Source: Pomphorhynchus laevis
Lineage: Eukaryota; Acanthocephala; Palaeacanthocephala; Echinorhynchida; Pomphorhynchidae
NCBI GenBank assembly: GCA_012934845.2
Contig: WNNJ02002317.1
Coordinates: forward strand, 1-64,000
DNA: 64,000 bases
Direction: 5' to 3'
Notes under the pieces: generated by a model
Database searches by the model: none
What the model saw: the letters and a program-made list of their open reading frames with translations, nothing else
Told to the model about the DNA's origin: nothing
Part shown: in pieces, positions 58,571 to 64,000 of the stretch
Position numbering within the stretch: position 1 is the stretch's first letter
Layout of the letters: the number at the start of each line of letters is the position of its first letter
Translations under genes and position numbers: made by a program

Positions 58571-59480
58571 GCCCTTGTATCCTTGGTTAACTACAGTTTA
58601 AAAACGACACTGCGATTCGAGGAAGGCGACGTTCGACCTTTTGAGGTATTTCATTAGATAGGTGCCGTTCGATTGTTGTACGTTTCCTCGTAAAGTTTCA
58701 ACTTCGTTGCAGAAGAATAATAATGATCCGCAATAACAGTTCGTTTATTCGTGAAATTTGTATGTATATTATCTTGTGTAATTTATCTTGACACGTTTAA
58801 GTTTATATATTATCTCAAATTTTTTACGTCTCACAAATTATTAAAACAATTTTTTTAGTAGGATAAAATTTATTAAAATAATTACAGTGAAAAATAGCCT
58901 TTTTAAATTGTTCAAACTTTTGTAATAATTATTAATCAACGTTTTATCTGCGTGCAAACCTGATAAACATTGACAAGGCTCTGACCAACGATATGCTAAT
59001 GTATGATCTCCATTTTGTTATTCGTTCTGAATAATGCCAGTTGATTTTTCTTGCCTGTGGTGTTGATATCCGTCTGAGCATTTTTGTCGCTTGACATCCT
59101 GTGCCGTCCAGATGCGAAAATATCGCTGGTACAAATCTAGTTCTTTCCACTGATGCAACCCTCTTCGAATATTCATCGATTTTGAGATTTTTTTTGATAA
59201 ACAGGTTCTATTTCAATATTGTACACACGTCCTTTAAGGAAGATGCAAGGAAGTTTCTCATGATATCATGCCGCACTAAAGGTAATATCCACCGACTTTA
59301 CAAGATAAACTGTGAGGCAGTGAATTCGGCATGCCGCAAATACAAACTACTGGTGCGTCAACGTTGTGAGCCACGATGATGATTCTTTTAACGATGCGTG
59401 CTCAATGCAATACTTTAAACAAATTTACATTTCTCAGAGTGTTCTGAAGTCTTGATTTTATTGTTTTTCAAAACAAGTGT
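58571..59480. other. spacer between RT element pieces
   Basis: Mostly AT-rich. On the + strand 59270-59379 encodes a Cys-bearing stretch (MISCRTKGNIHRLYK, NCEAVNSACRKY) like the CXC-type finger of some transposon proteins; too short to call. Confidence 0.35.
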
Positions 59481-59483
59481 TTC

Positions 59484-61300
59484 CTATATTAATTCCTTTT
59501 GAATTTTAGCTATTTTGTTAATTTTACAGCCGTTTATTATAGGATCACATAATAGTCGTGATAAGTTATAAGCATCATCATCCTCTCGAGTGGGATCTCG
59601 TACCTCAATGCCACCATTTTTATTACTCAAGCATAATATTTGCCACATTTCATCATTAGGTATTAGGTCGATTTTTATGAACTCAATGAAAAACTTTGAT
59701 AGCATCCACGATAAATTCAAACCATTTAGTTGAACAACGACAAGACCGCTGCAAATGTGACCATTTGTGGTGTATCGATCTAATTAGACATACATAAGTC
59801 ACTTGAAGATTAATTTGCCCAACTTCTGTGACACGTGCAATCAACTACACTATTTTTGCGACTAATGCACCGGCAAATTTCTCGATATATGAGGCATTTC
59901 CAATAGATGCACAAAGGACACTGATTACATTATCATGAATCACAACTGATGTGTCTTGAAATATATACTGTACGTGAATAGGACTCACACTATTTATGTA
60001 TACTTTGCATTTTTTAACATTGATATATAATCCGTATTGTGGGCTTATCTCTTGTAAGCAATTCAATACTTTCAGAACGCTACTAGGATTGCCCACTATA
60101 TTGCCGTCATCAGTATACCATATCTGGCGAATACCAGGTACTGTCTCATTCAGACGCAATATCATAGGTAGTGTGACAGATGCAAAGGCATCCATCGCAC
60201 AAACATCATCCTGAGTGAAGCATTCGGTGAACCACACAATTTCATCTCCAGTAGCTATTAATGACGGGTCCCTATAGATATTTTTAAAGTGGTTGAAAGT
60301 GCAGGGTAAATTTTTGGCATCTTTACAAAGGCCGTTTTACGATTTATGCGATTGAAGGCATTATCTGCATCTATTGTAAGAATTATGAAGTTATCATTTC
60401 TTAACAATGTTTCTCGCAATCCATAAATTACACATTCTGTACTGGCGCGCTGATCAGTGTAAACTGTAACGTCCCGCAAACTTTTTGTAACTGACTACGT
60501 GAAACAGGCAGTACCACTTTAGATATTATGCGTCTAGAAACATCGTCTATCCCAATCGGTCGAGCACTAAAATTTGGCACAGAGAAATAAATCGACTCGC
60601 TGTGACTGCACACAGAAGATTTCGACACAATCTCAGTATACATAAATCGTGCGAACTAAGCCAAAACATCAGCCAATATGATCGAATCTTCTCCGAAACC
60701 TGTGACCATGTGTAACCATGTACGTGTATCTAATCCAGACGGACCAGTACTGCATTTAAGAGACCTGGCTGCTTCAATTATAGTTCTAGAGTCATTGTAT
60801 TAAGGCAATTGGATGAAAATCATGGTCCGATAGAAATGTGTGTGTCTAACCACAGCCTCACAATGTATAGCATACACATCAGGGTGCTTTTCGATCAATA
60901 TTTGTCTAACTGAACTGTCATTAATGATGTCATCAAGTTCAAGTGATTTTCTACAATCAAGGTCTGATTCAAGAAGCCTCACTGCTGCTGTCATGTTCTT
61001 TCTCAAAACAAGTTTCTGCAATGCACTAACCCAATGGGTTTCTTTGTAAGATTTTGAGTGCATTGAGTGATAATCCTGCATGCTTATAGTTTCGGATAGT
61101 AAAGTCGATAAATCGCGATCAAGCCAAATTTTCATACGTCTGGACAAAATAGACTTTACTTCTCTATGCTTTGTCTCTCTTGCCTTTGGTAATAACAGCT
61201 GACTAAGGACGACGGATTCCATTATTGAACAAATATCAATAATAAAGGTTTTCTTAAAAATCCAAAAGGTTAAATGAGACATACAAAACAGAACAGTCAA
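59484..61300 (-). mobile_element. RT element of unusual group, copy 1
   Basis: Pieces in order on the - strand: 60800-61300 (N-terminal region, RRMKIWLDRDLSTLLSE), GPSGLDTRTW near 60750, 60428-60643 (ARPIGIDDVSRRIISKVVL), 60258-60479 (FIILTIDADNAFNRINRK: palm motif A), 59845-60237 (FTQDDVCAMDAFA: motif B-like; IWYTDDGNIVG: catalytic box YTDD), 59484-59720 (NKNGGIEVRDP). The R-P-I-G-I...R-R-I-I and DADNAFN blocks mark an RT group found in many invertebrates that I cannot place in the usual LINE, LTR or PLE classes. Frame broken several times. Confidence 0.65.
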
Positions 61301-61670
61301 TAGTCATTAACAAACAAAAAAATTGTATTCAACCATGGTAGTCTTCTTGATACATCTTCTTAACGGCCACAGGTCCATGAGGATCTGAGCCCACTAACCG
61401 ATCCAACACGCCGCCTTTCGACTGAACCACCCGGGGTCTTTCACCCCCCCCGAAGAATCCAATCGAGACGGACTATGCTGGGTAAACGAGATACGAGGAG
61501 CTTAAGAAACCTTAGCCTTTGCTCCGGGGGACGTCCTCTCGAAAAGAAGACTAATCCCAAGATAGCCCGTGCCCCAGAGGCGCACCTGGGTTTTCCCTTT
61601 CAATGACATATGTTGAGCCCGTTTCAGGGCCAACCTAGCTTTCTTCAGGATACGTTTGAATCTATCCAGG

Positions 61671-62477
61671 TCAGCTTTCGCCAACAAGCTCACCGTAACG
61701 GTGAACCACCAGATATTTTACTCGACTTGTAAAGGTGAGGAGTGGTTCATAAGCAAATATGGAGGAGAGCGCAGAGAGTGCTAGTCTCTTAAGTTTTTTC
61801 TTTGTTGCAGGGGAGCCATTAAAGACTACCACCTGCGATTTTGCATAGTTTAAAATAAGATTGGATTGGGGTAGCTGGTCTTTTAATCTTGAAAAGAAAC
61901 GGCTGATGTCAGAGACTACGTCTTTACACCTGCGTCCAGTGAACAGGGTTGTGGTGTCATCAGCGTACACCACTAGACGTTGTTCGCGTTTAAATATTTT
62001 GAATAGTTTAATAGAGGCAGCAAGATATAAGATAGGAGAAAGTGGGGAACCTTGAGGCACACCCGTAATAGGGTAGAACTGACGCGCATCAGGGTCGTCT
62101 TCATAGTAAAAACGCTTGATATACAGCAGGATATCTACTCTGTTCACAATACTCGCAGGCAACCCGAGGGACCTGAGAGAAGAGATCACAAAAGGAATGG
62201 AGATGCGGTCAAATGCAGCAAAAAAGTCAAGAAAAACAGCCACAACTAGATGATGGCTATTATCCCGACAAAACTGCTCCACCTCACCAACTGCTGAATG
62301 GACCGAGCGACCTTTGACAAACCCATGAAAACCTGGAGGGATCAAATTACGCCTACTTAAATGGTCGCGGATTTTACGCGCAAGCGCTTTTTCGTAAATC
62401 AATACGAGGGCATTTTGAATCGAAATGGGTCGCAGATCTTTAGGGCATGAGCAGGATTGTTTCTTAGGAAAAAACAT
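61671..62477 (-). CDS. LINE E reverse transcriptase part
   Basis: 268-aa open frame: DLRPISIQNALVLIYEKALA (finger), VVAVFLDFFAAFDRISIPF (motif A), ITGVPQGSPLSPILYLA (motif B), RLVVYADDTTTLF (catalytic box, Asp pair), SQVVVFNGSP. All core RT motifs are present. The Met at the start lies in a continuous LINE ORF2 and is not a real initiation site; the upstream frame 62464-63528 overlaps it by 14 bases in another frame, so a small length change has split ORF2. Confidence 0.82.
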   Translation of the reverse strand: MFFPKKQSCSCPKDLRPISIQNALVLIYEKALARKIRDHLSRRNLIPPGFHGFVKGRSVHSAVGEVEQFCRDNSHHLVVAVFLDFFAAFDRISIPFVISSLRSLGLPASIVNRVDILLYIKRFYYEDDPDARQFYPITGVPQGSPLSPILYLAASIKLFKIFKREQRLVVYADDTTTLFTGRRCKDVVSDISRFFSRLKDQLPQSNLILNYAKSQVVVFNGSPATKKKLKRLALSALSSIFAYEPLLTFTSRVKYLVVHRYGELVGES

Positions 62478-63528
62478 GCTTACTAATATTGATGCCTGCT
62501 ACATCGGATGGGGAGGCTAAAAGCATTGTGACGGCCACCTCTCTTCTCTGATCAGCTGTCAAAAGCTGACAGACCCGAGAAGAAAGTGGAGCGACGGATT
62601 TGGAGGTGCCCGGGAGTGGACCCCGGGCGTTAAGGATATCCGTAACAAATAGATCCCTACTCCTGAAGTTACACCAAGGCGGGATTGGTTGAAGTGATTG
62701 AGTGGCTCCATAGTCGTGTAGGGCTAGTGACTCCTCTAAAACTTTATCAAGGCCTACATTCCCTATCGAACCCAATGCTCTATCCTTCCAGCAATCAAAC
62801 TTCTCCTTTTTGAAAATCTTCCAAAAGGAAGACTGAGAATGACTAAGGCGAGCAATACTCGTCCTATCCTTACTCAGCTGGAACCTGTAGCTAGTGCTCC
62901 AGTATTCATTCGAGAGAGCCTGTCTGGTGGAAACAGAGAGATTAGGGAGATTAAGCAATTTCGCTAGGACCTTGAGTTTTGTTGGAGTGGGATTGTATAT
63001 ACAACCTTTATAGGTAGTCGATAAAATCGCGGTAGCTTGCGAAAAGAGGTAGGTATTAAATTCGGTCAGACTCTCATTTCCTATTCTGGGAAAGAGTTGG
63101 ATAGCTGCTTGAAAGAGGGCAATGATCGGATCAAAGTGAAACTTCTTTCCAAGCAACGTATCTTCCTCAATTTTCCAACGAATTAGGTCATGAGAGGTGG
63201 ACAATTGCTGGCGTGACTGCTCCGTGCAGAATCGTTTTAACAACCACCTCAAGTGAAGCAAAATGTCGAGGATTGAATTTGTTGATATGCAATGAAAGGT
63301 AAGGGAATGTGGTTTGTGAATAAGATAACCGTTCCTAGCTCTGCGAAGTGCTGCATTGATCCAACGACCAGTTATGTCGTTGAAATCTCTAAGTATCATG
63401 TCGTAGCCGCTGTCGATAATACTATCCAGGGTTACACGGTTCTTGTGTATCTCCCCAGGACGGATGTAGACATTGGCTAGACTGAGGCGTTTACCGTTCT
63501 TACAGAGTGAAACTACTAAACAAGACAT
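62464..63528 (-). CDS. LINE E endonuclease C-terminal half and linker
   Basis: 354-aa open frame with ILRDFNDITGRW (the G-D-F-N block, Gly changed to Arg), a SILDILL block in the place of S-x-I-D, then the long segment between endonuclease and RT (KVLAKLLNLPNLSVSTRQAL, NEYWSTSYRFQLS). The first third of the endonuclease is in 63565-63786 in another frame. Confidence 0.75.
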   Translation of the reverse strand: MSCLVVSLCKNGKRLSLANVYIRPGEIHKNRVTLDSIIDSGYDMILRDFNDITGRWINAALRRARNGYLIHKPHSLTFHCISTNSILDILLHLRWLLKRFCTEQSRQQLSTSHDLIRWKIEEDTLLGKKFHFDPIIALFQAAIQLFPRIGNESLTEFNTYLFSQATAILSTTYKGCIYNPTPTKLKVLAKLLNLPNLSVSTRQALSNEYWSTSYRFQLSKDRTSIARLSHSQSSFWKIFKKEKFDCWKDRALGSIGNVGLDKVLEESLALHDYGATQSLQPIPPWCNFRSRDLFVTDILNARGPLPGTSKSVAPLSSRVCQLLTADQRREVAVTMLLASPSDVAGINISKHVFS

Positions 63529-64000
63529 GGCTGGACAGGAATAGTTTTATAGGAGGAAGGACCCTTAGGAGCACTTAACTAAGGTCAAGAGTCCTTGAGA
63601 CGAAGAGGAGTGAGGTGGGGTTATGTACGGAGTATAATGGAAACAAATGTGCTTTGGGATAAATCGAGTATTGTCCTGGGGGAGACGGATAGACCGCGTT
63701 TCCCGAAGGACTATGACATCTGCATCTCTACCGGATAGAAGTCTAAAGGCAGAAGCACCTACCGAATTCCACTGAAGGATATTCACTTAAAAAGGCTCAC
63801 GGTACTCTGCATTGCATTAGATTAGCTGGGTGGGATTGCCTTGACCTAGAAGGAGCTATGGGCGGAAAAGTCGCTCTTCCCGCCACCAACTCTGTCCTGG
63901 GCGAGCACTTGCCCACGGGCATTGTCTTCATTTCCCTGTGAATCTGACTCGTCTTTCTTCTTCAGGAGCTTCTCGTTTTTAATGGGAGAAGAACGACGTG

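Larger units (their letters stand above)
61440..64000 (-). mobile_element. LINE E, AP-endonuclease type, runs off the window
   Basis: ORF1 C-terminus at about 63850-64000 (RRSSPIKNEKLLKKKDESD), then ORF2: endonuclease start MNILQWNSVGASAFRLLSG (63786), VYIRPGE, ILRDFNDITGRW, ILDILL; middle part; RT 61671-62477; post-RT part to about 61440 (RLALKRAQHMSLKGKTQ). Broken by a few frame changes. Fragments of the same family lie at 5350-6480, 39690-40062 and 41165-41430. Its RT style is of the I/Jockey/R1 kind; clade not certain. Confidence 0.82.

Overview
The window is animal nuclear DNA, strongly AT-rich, with GT-AG introns, two recognisable host genes and a very heavy retroelement load. The organism looks like an invertebrate and probably a protostome. 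The lamin keeps its nuclear localisation signal and lamin tail domain but its last exon carries no CaaX box, a state reported for several lophotrochozoan lamins, so a lophotrochozoan is my best guess. No species can be named from this sequence.

Host genes. A complete eight-exon lamin gene runs on the + strand (coding 3581-16189, 622 aa by my splice model). Its first intron (5.9 kb) is packed with transposon debris. An intact, intronless 802-aa acylamino-acid-releasing enzyme (APEH, peptidase family S9C) lies on the - strand (36588-38996). No tRNA, rRNA or other host gene was found.

Layout. 1-3.6 kb: lamin upstream region with hairpins and Penelope-type ends. 3.6-16.2 kb: lamin, intron 1 holding a ~380-bp dispersed repeat, a Penelope fragment, a deleted LINE and a CR1/L2-like LINE. 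16.4-26.5 kb: decayed repeats, a large foldback, a LINE tail between 70-bp direct repeats, a Penelope-like element (PLE), hairpin duplications, another CR1/L2-like LINE. 26.5-34 kb: TA tracts and a cluster of PLE copies in inverted and tandem order. 34-35.5 kb: four tandem ~380-bp units. 36.6-39 kb: APEH. 40-41.2 kb: tandem 463-bp units, each with a hammerhead ribozyme. 41.6-44.1 kb: inverted copies of a second Penelope-type RT element. 45-53 kb: an almost full-length CR1/L2-like LINE split by a compact Ty3/gypsy-like LTR element with matching 5-bp target duplications. 53.7-57.3 kb: an old inverted LINE copy. 57.3-61.3 kb: pieces of an RT element of an unusual group. 61.4-64 kb: a second LINE family that runs off the window.

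Most interesting. The - strand of the 40-kb repeat encodes, twice and 463 bp apart, a hammerhead ribozyme with intact core, paired stems I and II, the minimal stem III (ACGCGU in unit 2, a weaker version in unit 1) and a GUC cleavage site. This is the architecture of retrozymes and of PLE terminal repeats, but no RT gene is attached. Weaker hammerhead-like motifs occur in other repeats of the window. Coordinates of repeats and introns were set by eye and may be off by a few to tens of bases.
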